Source: Planoprotostelium fungivorum (taxonomy: Eukaryota; Evosea; Variosea; Cavosteliida; Cavosteliaceae). Taken from it: a stretch of 64,000 nucleotides of DNA. This document shows positions 12,877-24,568 of this stretch, one piece after another (within the stretch, counting starts at the first letter, position 1; every line of letters begins with the position of its first letter). The notes below the pieces were generated by a model, which did not search any database, had not been told where the DNA came from, and saw only the letters and a list, made by a program, of their open reading frames with translations. The translations under genes were made by a program, and so were the position numbers. The stretch spans positions 186,001 to 250,000 of the forward strand of contig MDYQ01000001.1 of NCBI GenBank assembly GCA_003024175.1. The letters run 5' to 3'.

Positions 12877-15492
12877 ATGAAGCACATCACTGCCTCTGTT
12901 CTCTTTCTCGGATGCCTAGTGGCTCTGTGTGGTGCAGACGATGTGGTCAGAAGACCCAGTGGTATACCTACCTTCGTCCCTCCCAGCACCAACTTCTCTG
13001 GTCCAGCATTTCTAAAGTGGGCCTTTAAACAGAACAGAACGTCTGATGGCTATCTTCACGTTGGTGTCCAACAGGGTGAATACGATGTGAGATGGATGAT
13101 CTCATCGCGTGACATAGTCGTGACATCTCTCAGGTCTACACGAATGGAGTGCCCATGTTTGATTTCGCATTCGTCAACAACATCACCTTCTGGCTCGATG
13201 ACGTCATCCTCACATTCAGAACCCGTCTCAGCCGTTTCGCTGTACAAGTCGGAGTCACCGAGAATATCGCTATTCGAGGAATGACAGTGCATTTCAACCC
13301 TCCTGAGATGACACAGGCCATCATCGACAACATCACACAGGTAATCACCGCGCATGAAGTTGGAATCATAGCATCACTCAGATACTATAGGTTAACAGCT
13401 ACACATGGATCGCCAACGCCACTGTGTGCGACGGCTACCCCACCGCTTTTGTCCCCGGCCCGAAAGTGAAGCTGCTCATCACAAACACCATGACTGACTC
13501 CCTCAGACCTGGTANCTCGATGACGTCATCCTCACATTCAGAACCCGTCTCAGCCGTTTCGCTGTACAAGTCGGAGTCACCGAGAACATCGCTATTCGAG
13601 GAATGACAGTGCATTTCAACCCTCCTGAGATGACACAGGCCATCATCGACAACATCACGAAGGTAATCATCGCATGATGTCAGAATCGTAGCATCACTCA
13701 GACACTATAGATCAACAACAACCAGTGGATCGCCAATGCCACCGTGTGCGACGGCTACCCCACCGCCTTTGTCCCCGGCCCAAAGGTGAAGCTGTTCATC
13801 ACAAACACCGTGACTGACTCCCCCAGACCTGGTACATCTACAGTGGTAAGACTCTGCAGCCCACCGAACCATTCAGAAACTGTTTCGACCTCTGGATCCC
13901 CGCAGGAGCCAAGATCCTCTCGTCTGATGGAAAGCAATTTCAGCTCCAGTGAAGTCCATCATCATCATTCATCCCTGACCCTCGACAGATTGAATGCTCA
14001 ACAGATGGCCAACAACAACGTCAACGTGGGTGACGTGCTCGCCACGAGAGGCTCCGGTGTCACCTTCTTTGGAATCTACGAATCACGCAACTTCTCTTTC
14101 ATCGACGTCACCATCACTGGAAGTGGAGCGTTCGGTTGGTATCTAGAGTCTGGTTACGGAGGTCACGTCTTCCAGAGAGTGAAGATCATGAGAAATCCCA
14201 ATCCACCCATTCCGGGAGGAGTTCCACCGGTGTTATCTCTTTCAGCTGGTCAGTATCGATGTATAGCGAGGTAATTGACTCCGTTTACAGACGGTCTCCA
14301 CGTGGTAGGAATGAAGAACGGTCCCATCGTGATAGACAGTCTCTTCGAGGGCATGGGAGGTGAATGACGGTACACATCGTTGCACTCGAGTTGACGTCAT
14401 CAGATGATGGTATCAACCTTCTGAACTGGTATGTAAAAGCACTGTTCTATCCCAACTCCACGACCATCGTGGCTAAGCCACCCACTTACTGGAGCGCTGG
14501 AGACATCGTTAGGTTGTACGCAGCCAACTTGGAGCCCCTCGGATTCTCTCAGATCGTTTCCATCACGGTGATTCTGCTCAAAAATAGAGAGAACTCATCC
14601 CTACAGATCCTCCCCGATAAGAACTCCACCATCGTGCTGACGACCCCTCACGGCAATGCCACCTATATCTCAGACAGAAGCAACGCCAACGCAAACTTTG
14701 TCATCTCGAACAACACCTTCTACAACCACAGAGCTCGTAGCATCCTGTGCAAGGGATCGAGGGGTGTCATCAGCAACAACATCTTCAACTTGACCTCGCT
14801 GGGAGGTGAAGATTCACCCATCCTCTCTTCCACCTGACATCGTTCAGCCATCTTCATTGCCACTGGACCAGGAGAAGGAGACTACTCGACCGATCTGATG
14901 GTGGCCAACAACTACCTGGAGAACATCGGTGCATCCTCTAACAACGGTTACGGTGGCTCGATCAGTGTCAATCTGGACTCGACTTACATCCCCCTCGCCG
15001 GAGCGTTCATCAACATCAGCATCGTCAACAACACGGTGAAGGGTAGCTGGGGTAGACCTCTCACCGTCTACTCTTCTGCCAACACGTCCGTCATCGGAAA
15101 TCAATTCGTCGCCCCCTTCAGGTGAATCGCATCGATGATGTGTGCGAGTCATCCTTCTGACCTGATGCAGATCGAACTATGCTCTGATGACCTTCCAGAA
15201 CAACGCTGGATTGATCGTGCGAGACAATTGTGCCGTGGGAAATTCGAGCGGAGTTCAATTTGTAAACCCCAACACGACCACCGGTATTCAAGTCTGTGTC
15301 CCTCCCTCCACCTTCACTACCAGCAGTACCAGTTCTACCAGCACCAGCAGCACCAGCAGCGTCAGCGATATCAACAGCAACACCCTTCAGACACAGAGCA
15401 CAACGAAGTCGAACGAGACCACCATCTTATCCACCTCTACTGCCTCCGTCCTCCACCTCTCCTTCTTCCTCTTCCTCCTCTCTCTCTTCTGA
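12877..15492 (+). CDS. Secreted, probably GPI-anchored right-hand beta-helix protein (pectin-lyase-like)
   Basis: Start ATG is at 12877, with the signal peptide MKHITASVLFLGCLVALCGA. The stop is at 15490-15492. The core is rich in Asn and beta-strand rungs typical of parallel beta helices (ISNNTFYNHRARSILCKGS; VANNYLENIGASSNNGYGG; FINISIVNNTVKGSWGRPL; TFQNNAGLIVRDNC). A Ser/Thr-rich stalk follows, and a terminal hydrophobic segment (ASVLHLSFFLFLLSLF), the layout of a GPI-anchored surface protein. Around 8 introns of 40-50 nt are needed. Glycoside hydrolases such as GH110 have a similar fold, but I see no diagnostic catalytic motif. The assembly is faulty at 13515: a single N joins two near-identical blocks (13194-13514 and 13516-13834), so exon 2 and its neighbours appear twice. 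Confidence 0.75.
13194..13834 (+). repeat. Duplicated ~320-bp block around a single N (assembly join)
   Basis: Block 13194-13514 and block 13516-13834 are near-identical and meet at the single N at 13515. Differences cluster in the intron and the exons are conserved. This looks like two haplotype copies, or two overlapping contig ends, placed side by side rather than a real tandem duplication. Confidence 0.75.
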
Positions 15493-15630
15493 GCCTCCAC
15501 ATAAACGCCGACACCATTTATCTTCTTTATTCTCATCTCTTCTGAGCCTCAACACCGACACCATTGTCTCTTCCTCTCTCTCTTCTGAGCTTCTCAACAC
15601 CGACACCATCCATCGTCCTCTTTATTCTCA
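15483..15630. repeat. Three degenerate ~50-bp tandem repeats at a convergent gene border
   Basis: Units start near 15483, 15536 and 15581 and share TCTTCTGAGC, then CAACACCGACACCAT, then CTTTATTCTCA. The first unit contains the TGA of the beta-helix gene, and the last ends on the stop codon of citrate synthase. The block therefore overlaps both 3' ends. Confidence 0.7.
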
Positions 15631-17565
15631 TCCCTTCTCAGACACGTGCCATCTCTTGTTCTGCGAGGAGTAGTACATCTCCTCCGTAGTGAAGGCTCCC
15701 TTGTCTTCTCTCGATGCCATCGGAACGTAATCACGCGTCTGGTGTCCAGAATAAACTTGCTTGGGGCGAACGATGCGTAATTCGGGGTCGTCTTGTAATT
15801 CGAGCCAGTGAGCCAGCCAGCCCACAGTCCTGGGAATGGCGAACAATACCGGGAACATGTCCGTGGGAAATCCCATGGCCTAGGTTACGTCAGTGTCGAT
15901 CTACAACGATGTAGATGGATGTACCTTGTAGATTAGACCGCTGTAAAAGTCGACGTTAGGGTAGAGCTTGCGGGAGACAAAGTATTCGTCCTTGAGTGCG
16001 ATCTGCTCCAAGGCGGTGGCCACTTCAATGAGAGGCTCGCGACCCACGACGTCGAACACCTGGTGATTTTAATGTCTCATCTACAACGTTGTAGACGAAC
16101 CTCGTAGGCGACCCTGCTGATGATCTTCGCCCTGGGGTCGTAGTTCTTGTAGACTCTGTGTCCGAATCCCATCAATTTTTTCTTCCTGTCCTTGACGTCT
16201 TGAATGAACTGAGGGATCCTGTCTACCGTTCCTATGTCTTCCAGCATGTGTAGGACGGCCTGTCTCGATGTCACGTCACATCATCATGATGAGATCGTGT
16301 AGAAGTGTCACCTCGTTCGCTCCTCCGTGGAGGGGTCCGTACAGAGCCGAAGCTGCCGCGGCAATCGCAGTGTAAGGATCCGTACCAGCGGATGCGACGT
16401 GACGAACTGCAGCAGTCGAGCAGTTCATCTCGTGGTCGGCGTGGAGGATGAAGAGGACATCCAAGGCGTGGACCAATTTGGGGTGAGGTCTGTACGAGTG
16501 AGCGTCAAGAGGATGATGAAGCCATCACGTGAAGGACTTCTCGGACAAGTGGTCGAGCATGTAGAGGAAGTTGGCCGTGAAGTCGAGCTGATCGGACGGC
16601 TGGTTGTAGGGACGACCGATGCGATGGCGGTAGGCACATGCGGCGATGGTGGTGATCTTGCCGATGATGCGGTAGATCTGTTTGTTGCGTAGGAGCTTCT
16701 GCTTGTAAACTCCCTCTCCTGGTGTGCGTTGAGAGAGGTCCGTGGAGAGAAGATGAGTCACCTCTGAGAGCAGGATTGGCCTCGGGGTAGAAAGTGGCGA
16801 GGGCGGCCATGGATGAGACGAGCATGCCCATGGGGTGAGCGTCATATCTAAAGTTTTGCATGAGAGAGATGAGATTCTCGTGGATGAAGGTGTGTGTCAT
16901 GATGTGCTTCTTCCATGTATCATACTGTGGCTGATGACGTGTGAGATGGGATGACAGATGAGAGATGGAGACGGACCTTGGAGGGGAGAGAGCCGTTGAT
17001 GAGAAGGAAGGCGACTTCCAAAAAGTTGGATGACTCGGCGAGCTGCTCGATGGGATATCCTCTATAAGTGAGAATTCCTTTGTCTCCATCGATGTAACAG
17101 ATACGACTGGTGGCAGAGGCGGTGTTCATGTATCCAGGATCATACATACTGAGACACTGTCAGAGGGTGGAGAGAGAAGATGGGCAATTACGTGACACCA
17201 AGCTTGGAGAGCTCCGTGGCTTTGATGGTTCCATTTTTTATGGGGACGTCGACTGTCTTACCAGTGGGCTTTCCATCGGCGTCTTTCAACTGAAAGGAAT
17301 GATTAGAAGTGGTTCTTGCTTCTCGAAAGAGTAATCACCTGGACAGTGACATAACCTTCCTTGTTGCCAGCTCTGTCGAAGAAGGTAAGACTTATGTTTT
17401 TTTATCACAACCGAACATTTATATCCAACATTAAACAACATGGACACAACACGGACGTCTGACTCACGTTGCAGGAGCAGCGACAGGTGCTCTGACTGGA
17501 CCGTAGACGATGACACTGTCCGAAATGGGAGTGATGTGAGCGGCTAGGCGCTGGATTCTTTCCAT
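15628..17565 (-). CDS. CS: Citrate synthase, probably peroxisomal/glyoxysomal
   Basis: The enzyme condenses oxaloacetate with acetyl-CoA. Start ATG is at 17563-17565 and the stop at 15628-15630. Family blocks in order are [45 protein letters not shown] (first catalytic His region), GPLHGGANE (second His), [16 protein letters not shown], then [20 protein letters not shown] and AHWLEL (substrate Arg). The N-terminus reads [11 protein letters not shown], close to the PTS2 consensus (R/K)(L/I/V)x5(H/Q)(L/A). The Dictyostelium peroxisomal enzyme cshA also carries a PTS2, so glyoxylate or fatty-acid metabolism is likely rather than the TCA cycle. About nine introns; those at 15880-15924 and 16060-16100 carry the palindrome. 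Catalytic residues look intact. Confidence 0.93.
15880..15924 (-). repeat. Palindrome-bearing intron, 45 nt (citrate synthase)
   Basis: The palindrome variant ATCTACAACGATGTAGAT at 15899-15916 sits mid-intron. Donor GTACATCC and acceptor ACCTAG join GLIYK to AMGFPTDMF in frame, so the intron call rests on a conserved protein. Confidence 0.85.
16060..16100 (-). repeat. Palindrome-bearing intron, 41 nt (citrate synthase)
   Basis: Minus-strand intron GTTCGTCTACAACGTTGTAG ... TCACCAG. The flanking exons RVAYE and [10 protein letters not shown] join in frame. The palindrome is next to the donor. Confidence 0.85.
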
Positions 17566-17902
17566 GATGCCCGGTGTGTGCTTGTGCAGAGGTCTTTGTT
17601 GTTTGTAAATACGGCCGAGTTCCCGATTGATCCGACGGGTAAATGTGAAAAGTTGGAATTCCCATCTACAAACTAGCCGAATGGGAAATTTCCGTTGGAA
17701 CTTAGAATTAGGAATTCGGAACCGCCTTGGTGCATCGCCTGATCAAGGCATTTCATCCATCCATCCATATAGTGGTTGGTAGATGCCTTTATTGGAGTCT
17801 TCTGAATCTAGGTCTAGAGACCGTGATGATTCACCTTTCTTCTGTGATGTCATCTAATTTGGACGAATGGATTAAGTCGAACGAAACGAATGGATAGACA
17901 GA
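17566..17902. other. Citrate synthase upstream region
   Basis: No gene seen. It contains TTGTTTGTAAATAC and a run near 17660-17712 rich in GGAATTC-type words. The neighbour on the right ends here. Confidence 0.4.
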
Positions 17903-18652
17903 CTATTTATTTTCACACTGGGCAGGCGGAGAGAAGGTGTCATCATCCGCCGGTTCAGTGTCCAGAAATTGCCAATTGAGCCGAATACCAGACTGTGCGT
18001 GTTAAACCTTGATCATCGCACCCCGCTCACCTTTGAGAGGAGTTGAACGGGCAGACTGTCCTCCGATGTGACCCAATAATCGCATGTTCCATCGATGATG
18101 AATGGGTACGTCAGACTGTATGTGCTTTAGAAGGTCGATGATGGACGCTTGCATGATGTACGAACCTGTTTGTCGGTGACGGTTCCGCTTCAGTTTGGCT
18201 GCCGAAATCAACACTGTATCTCGATGATTGCATTCCAAAGACAGTTTCGTTCCTGACGAACTCTGCCGTAGACGAATCGATTGGTTGTATGATCCCGATG
18301 AGATCGGCAGCGGTCATTTCTCTCGACTCACATCGAGTAGGAGTCTTTGTCTTCTTTTCTATCGTGTAGATCATGTTCTGCAGGGTGTCACACTATTATT
18401 TGAGTTGGAAATGTAAACGGGCTCTACCTCGTCTCCACGCCAGATGGTGGTGATCATGTGTCCCAGAGACAATTTGCGATCGAAGCGTTGTCTCTTTCCC
18501 TCCCAATCCAACCAGAATCGGCCGGTCGTCGTTACAGTATTGTTGGTCGTGTCAGTTTGTGTCAATATACTGTGATAGACGTTCGGTTGAATAGAAAGAA
18601 TTGTCTTCGACATGGCGATGGCTATGATCAGAAGGAAGAACAATTGACGCAT
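17903..18652 (-). CDS. Small secreted protein, ependymin-like candidate
   Basis: Start ATG is at 18650-18652 with signal peptide MRQLFFLLIIAIAMSKTILS. The mature part reads GRFWLDWEGKRQRFD, MITTIWRGDE, NMIYTIEKKTKTPTRCESRE, SSTAEFVRNETVFG, LTYPFIIDGTCDYWVTSED and SGIRLNWQFLDTEPADDD, ending at the TAG at 17903-17905. That stop is embedded in AATAAATAG, a likely polyadenylation signal. The order of a short beta-rich start, a conserved Cys, a hydrophobic IxDGTCDYWV strand and a final xWxF strand resembles ependymin-related lysosomal/secreted proteins, but similarity is too weak to be sure. Three or four introns of 37-50 nt are required. It is divergent from the next gene, with 112 bp between starts. 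Confidence 0.5.
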
Positions 18653-18764
18653 GATGATGCGCAAAGTGGACAATTTTTCGACTTTTCCCCCTTGTAGATG
18701 ATGAACGAAATTTCGGAGGTAGCCGAACCTCAATAGGGAGCATCATCGATCAACCGCCACAGAG

Positions 18765-20361
18765 ATGAACACAGCTCCACCCGATATCATCGTCTGTATC
18801 CAACAACACCTCGATCTTCGATCGATTCGTAAACTGGTGCTTAGGTTCTCTCTGCCTTCACTGATTCGATCAGATGACCACCTGTCGAAGGTTCTCCGAC
18901 ATTCTGCACTCTCATTTCTGGTCTCAACGTCTTCACAAACTCACTCTCAGAGCTGAAGACAGCCATAGCCTAAACTTCTTCCTCAGCGATCCCAGACTGC
19001 CCGAGTACGTGCGAGAGCTGAAGATCAAGCAGTCAGAAGACGAATACGCACCCATCTGGTCAGGCTTCCCCGACTATCTAAAGTTATTTCTCAGAGTGGA
19101 GAAGGTCAAGGTCTGTCTGAGAGAATGGGATGGAACGAGGGAACTGTGGGAGGGATTAAAGTGTAAGCCGAGCGAAATCAGTTTCCTTGTATCGGAATAC
19201 GAAGTTGACATGGGAGAGGTGATCGACCCGTTCATCGATCGAGTCATATTCTGAGACGACCGATAGGCCGAACAAGAGTGAGGGAGTAGAAGTGAAAGAC
19301 GTGACGATGATGATGCGATAGAGCACTGATCGAGTTGTTGGGCCCGCACGTCAAGTCCCTGCACATCCAATCCGATTACGAGATCGATTTTCTGACCGAA
19401 GAAGATCTTCAACACCTCGAATCTCTATACATCAGTCGTTGTGATGCGTCTCTGTTGAGCTACCGGTATCATCCATCACAAACATCTCTCACGCATCATC
19501 TAGACTACCCAACCTGAAGATATTCACACTGATGGTGAGCATACGCAGGGTAGATGCACTGTTTGACTCGAACAGGAGGATTCGTATGGCTTCGAAGATT
19601 TTGCCATTCTCAACCCTCAACTGACTTACATTGCAAACGCTGAATTCATCGACGCACAACCTCTCGGTGATATCCTACCCAACGTGACGCACTTTTTCGG
19701 TGCCAGCAATTGGGACGTCATCCTCCCCATGACAAACGGTGAGATATCTTTCAGTTCTTCACACTGACTCCAACCAGGACGAGTGAGACCCCTCGAATGC
19801 ATCAGCGTCACAGATGATGAACCGACCGATGTTTCCGCTAAAATTTGGGCGGCCCACACACAATTGAGACAGATCAAGATGAAGCGTGGTTTCCATCACG
19901 TCCACGATCGATTGCCTCTCGGTATCACTCACGCATGGATCGGGTCGATCGACAGAGACGACTATGCGAGAGTGGACGGTTTCATCACACGCCACCCACG
20001 CCTGGAGCGTCTCACCATCGATCGCTCGACATCCGATCACTTCATGGACACTCATCCTCTGTCTTCAGGCTCTCGAATGGAAGACATACCTCTACTGAAC
20101 AAGATGCCCCTGGCTCGTTGGTTGAATCATTCCACCGCACCCGATCTCATCACGATCATCACCGACAGCACCGTCAGGAGTTTCTATCGGGATGGAACGT
20201 GTCGCAACGAGAGGGAGAAGATCGTGTGGAGGTGGATGAGTTGTAGTGGGGACAGGAGGAAGTGGATTCCGGCTAAAGAGGGGAGCGTCATGCTGCTCGA
20301 CGATGGAGACTGGGAGAGAGGTGGGGAAGGAAGAGGAGTGGAACTGAAATGGTGTCAGTGA
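18765..20361 (+). CDS. F-box/leucine-rich-repeat-like protein
   Basis: Start ATG is at 18765. The N-terminal F-box reads PPDIIVCIQQHLDLRSIRKL, then across a 37-nt intron MTTCRRFSDILHSHFW. Irregular LRR-like strands follow: LGPHVKSLHIQSDYEIDFL, LQHLESLYISRCDASLL, LPNLKIFTLM, PNVTHFFGASNWDVI, RHPRLERLTID. The C-terminal exon (from about 19780) is long and ends GEGRGVELKWCQ at 20361. Amoebozoa carry large families of such F-box/LRR proteins that act as SCF substrate adaptors. The substrate is unknown. About four introns; the one before ALIELLGPHVK is about 80 nt. Confidence 0.7.
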
Positions 20362-20760
20362 GGAAAGAAGGATGTTTGAAGGACGCGTGGAAGAAGAAGG
20401 CAAACGATCGAAGATGGCATTGATGTGAAATGAAGCGCACATCGACACGTTCATCGTGTACTGACTGCTACAATAAATATTTAAATGAACGGTCGAGACA
20501 CCAGTGATGCTCTGATGACTCAGGAATAAGTCGATCTTCAGAGGTGAGATGTTGTTTCCACCCAACAGGTCTCTAAGAATCTCTCACGGCTTTCATCACC
20601 CAACTTCACAGAGCACTCTTCACTACGCCTCCTCTGTCACATATGGTCAGTCTTTTCACCAACTCAGCTGCTGATGATAGTGTGCGTCAGTTGCAGCCTG
20701 AAAAAAATCCTGAGTAAAACAACGAGGTAAACGGTGGCTGATGTTTATTCGCGTTGGACA
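20362..20760. other. Intergenic region between two plus-strand genes
   Basis: It holds an AATAAA-type 3' end signal of the F-box gene near 20472, then upstream sequence of the golgin gene. Nothing else seen. Confidence 0.4.
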
Positions 20761-23700
20761 ATGACCAGCTGGCTGAAATCACTTGAGAATGTGTTAGAGA
20801 GAGTCGATTCGACTGCTGCCGCCACTCTGCAGGGATCAACTTCGAAGAAGGAGAAGAAGGAGAAGAAAGAGAGGAGCTTTTGGGACACAGACATCACGAG
20901 TTGGGGTAGCTCAGAAGAGACACAGGAATATTCGCCTCGAGCGGTGAGTAATACACATCACATCATATCATTATCATAAACACATCGCCCGATCCAGTTC
21001 ATCTGATCATTTGAAATATTCACACATTGATTGCACGAAAATACGTCACACGTGATTTTCAGTTGAGGATTGATTACGAATCAGCCACTCAAGCATGCTA
21101 ATTACGTTAAGCCCAAACAAAAAGATGAAGACGATCTGTTCGAGTTTCTGAATGGACCAATACGTGAGGCCAAATTAGAGAAACAACGTGAGAAGGAGAA
21201 GAAGAAGACGAAACCAGAGAGGTAATCTGAAACCAACACATCACCTGCATGTTAAGACAGCACAGAACGACACCCAGAACTCCAGACAAAGTCAAACGTG
21301 CACCTACCATCGTGAAACCTGAAAAGAATTTCCAAGAGGAGAAGGTGACGCAAGAGAAGACTCTGCAAGAGAAACCAGAGCCATTACCCACGTCAAATCG
21401 ACAGAGTGTCGATTCCCTTCATGAGTTCGAGCAGCAACACATGGCATCCGATCATGTGAGTCATCATCGACCATTCTATGCGATCACACCTGGTGCAACA
21501 ATGGCATCATGCTCATTTCTGAGTAGGAAGAGACGAACGATCCAGTGGTACAAGACCATTCGGTGAACGGTTACACCCATTCGGGCGAGGATTCTCCAAG
21601 AAAATCCCTCGAAATTTCAGACGCAGAACCGTTACCCGTCGTACAAGTCGAGGTGAGCGTACAATGTGCGAGTTTTCATCGAATTCTCTCAGGCTTCGCA
21701 ATCAGAGATCATCACTGAGATTCCACCCGTTGTAGATGAAGAAAAAGAGGAAGAGAAAGAGGAACAAATTTCACAAGAAGTGGAAGAAGAAGAGGAAACA
21801 CCACCGATCGAGGAGGTACAACTGACGTGGCACTCACGGTAACTAACGTGCATCGACTCAGGAGAGTGAATTGGAACAATTGGAAGAGACAAACTCCCAA
21901 CTACAACTGGAGAACAAACTCATGAGAGCAGAGGTGAAGTCCAGAAATTTCCTCGAAACCTCACCGTCGACAGATCATATCATTGAATCAAGAATTGACC
22001 AATCTCAGCGGTAACTACAAAACAGCCCAGACCGAAAACGAAAGAGTGAGACACCTCTTCTATCATCGTCTGATACGTACGCAGACGTACCAGACTCTAC
22101 AAGATGTACAGAAGAGTGTATACGAGAAGGACAAGCAGATTTCAAAATTCAAACGATTGGAATCGGAGTTAACTTCCTCCCTGGCAACGAAAAATGCCGT
22201 GGCCATATCCCTCCAATCGAAGCTCGACGAAGGTGACATCCGTTAAACCTTAAATCCCACCGTACGCCGACTCAAATTGTACAGCCCTCCAAGACATCAA
22301 GTCGAGAGAGGGTAAGATGGAGATCATGTCGGAGCAGTTGGCACAGTTCAGAGCGGAGACTCATATTCTGAGTGAGGCGGCGAGCCAATCTGCCGTCATG
22401 CTGCAGGAGAGATTGACAAAGGCCGAACACTCTTTAGAGGAAGAGCAGGGGAGGGCCCACGAGGTGAAGCGTTGTAGATGGAGAGATCTCTGAGAAATTT
22501 CAAGTTACGCCAACAGTTCCAAGAACGAGAGAGGAGCCTGGAAGAATCGGTCGCGCAGCTGACTATGACCATACAGAACAATCAGAGATTAGTCGATGAA
22601 AACTCGAGTGAAATTCAGAAGTTGAACTACACGGTGAAGGAATTACAAGAGAGAAATCGCGCGGCCAGGCAAGAACTGGCGGACTACAAGACCAGAGCTT
22701 CGAAGGTGACGTGGCTCGTTGTAGACGAAAATTCATGGAATTTAGGTACTGCAAGAGAAGGAGAAGATGATACAAGATCTAGCCAGCGCGAAGAGCAGCA
22801 CGGCCGCCGAGATACTTCAGAAGAATGAAAGTGAATCGGCCGTTCGATCGGAGCGTGAGAAGTGAGTCCATGTAGATAGAATAATTTCATTCGAATGAAG
22901 AAGCTGACGAGAGAAGGGTGGAGATGCAAGATCAGATTGAGAGGCAGAAATTGATGCTGGAGGAATTACAGAGAAATCTCGATGAAATCCAAGCGACCAG
23001 CGAGGTCGATCTACAATCAGCCCATCAACAAGTGAGGAGGGTACAGTGAGTGGACTGATCGTTGTAGATACAAGAATTAGAGGAATTATTGGACAAGGAG
23101 AAGAAGAGAACGCAGACGCTGCAAGTGGATAACTTGGCTCGAATCCAAGAACTACAACAGGTCGGTTTTATTTCATTTTATTCTTACGGACATTGTCACA
23201 GGTCAGAGAAGAACATGCAGAAGAGATAGAACCGATACAGACGTCTCTTAAGCAGAGAGAAGAGGAAGTCAACAAGTTGAAGCGACAGGTATAGACATCA
23301 CATCATCATATCCATCATCATCTCCCGCGACGTCATCTTCTAATTGACTCAGTTGAATGCCAAGTCCATGAGCTCTTCGAGTCAAGAAGAATTAGAGAAC
23401 CGTCTCCAGACTCTCACCGAACATCTCATCCAGAAACAGTCGCAGATGGAGAAGGTCTTGAGCGAGAGAGCCTACCTCCAATTGCAAGTCGAAACCCTCA
23501 GCAGCCACAACAGAAAGACATCCATGCCGACCCCGATGGAGGAGACCCTCCCGATGAGATCTTCTGTGGAGGAGACGACAGTTCGACCCAGACAGAGGAC
23601 CATTGCATCTCTCGTCCAAAGTGATGATGTCTATCACGAATCACCGAATCAGATGACGAGGCGGATGGTGAAAGCGGCCAGAGTAAGGATTTGTTATGGG

Positions 23701-24000
23701 CCAGGCTGAAAGATGGACAGGCGCTGGACTCGATATCGAATGACGTAGCCAACATCTTGAGGTTGAATCCTTGGGCGAGATTGGGCACCATCGTCTACGT
23801 GGTGTGTGATGCATTTGCATCATCCCATCTCGTCTTGTCTCCTCAATATCACAGGTCATCCTCCATCTCTGGGTCTTCTATCTCTTCGTCTCGTGGAATC
23901 CAGGTGACTCCCTCCGTCTCATCCCATCACTCATTCCAAATCAGAGACCCATCTGGGTGATGACGAACTCAAACCTGGAAGCCTTGGCGCGAATAAATGA
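20761..24000 (+). CDS. GOLGA5: Golgin-84-like coiled-coil Golgi membrane protein
   Basis: Golgin-84 is a tail-anchored Golgi tether for intra-Golgi vesicles. I start at ATG 20761 because MTSWLKSLENVLERVDSTAA matches the golgin-84 amphipathic N-terminus; an ATG at 20734 is also in frame. The middle is long coiled coil broken by many short introns (SELEQLEETNSQLQLENKL; HQQ-IQELEELLDKEKKRTQ; EELENRLQTLTEHLIQKQSQ). The C-terminus has the diagnostic anchor: NPWARLGTIVYV then, after an intron, VILHLWVFYLFVSWNPETHL, equivalent to the animal LLHLWVMIVLLTYTPE end, and a stop within AATAAATGA at 23998-24000. Introns at 22464-22504 and 23032-23067 carry CGTTGTAG. At least 12 exons. Confidence 0.85.
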
Positions 24001-24568
24001 GAGGAGTCCAACCTTTGTAACTGTCGCGTTCCTGTCTGAGTAAAGAGGAACAGTGTAAATACATGGAGGAACAGAGATGTTCTCAGTCGCGTGACATACA
24101 CCTAACGCGTTATATACACGTCAAACGACCGGTCTTCCTTATCGTCCCAAGTTTCTGCGCTCCCTCTCCACCTCCACACATCGGTGACAGCCCCCTCCGC
24201 CTTTCTCTTAAAATCGACCTAAATCTCGCCAGTATCTTTACTCTCAATGTCGCAACCCAACGTTTGGAGGACACATCGTCTGCCGTGAGGCTGGTGGTTA
24301 CCCTAGGTATGGAGGCAACGTCTTTGCGTACGCACGATAGGGCAGGCGTTGTCGCGCCGCACGCCGCGTTTTTTCCGGAAAAGGAAGGAAAGGCGCGGAG
24401 GAAAGGAGAAATCTGGGAGAAATGTGTCAATCCATCCGCGTTTGGACCTAGGGAGCCAAGCTTTGAGTTTGAAACAGTTTCGTGTAAAACGCTTCAGAGG
24501 AGGCAAGGCGGCAGCAGCAACAACTACTCACACGACCGGTCCAGTCGTAGAAGATAAGACAGTGAGAC
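24001..24568. other. Intergenic region with unassigned open frames
   Basis: Open frames exist here (a plus-strand one from ATG 24063 to 24557, and a basic one, RRTPRFFRKRKERRGGKE, near 24355). None has a recognisable domain. A short gene starting ATG 24248 and splicing onward is possible but not supported. Confidence 0.35.

Noticed and set aside
13194-13834. True tandem exon duplication in the beta-helix gene
   Set aside because: The single N at the junction and the equal extent of both blocks fit an assembly join of allelic contigs better.
24063-24557. 164-codon plus-strand frame between golgin-84 and SDHB
   Set aside because: Competing frames on both strands and no domain. It cannot be told from noise without transcript data.
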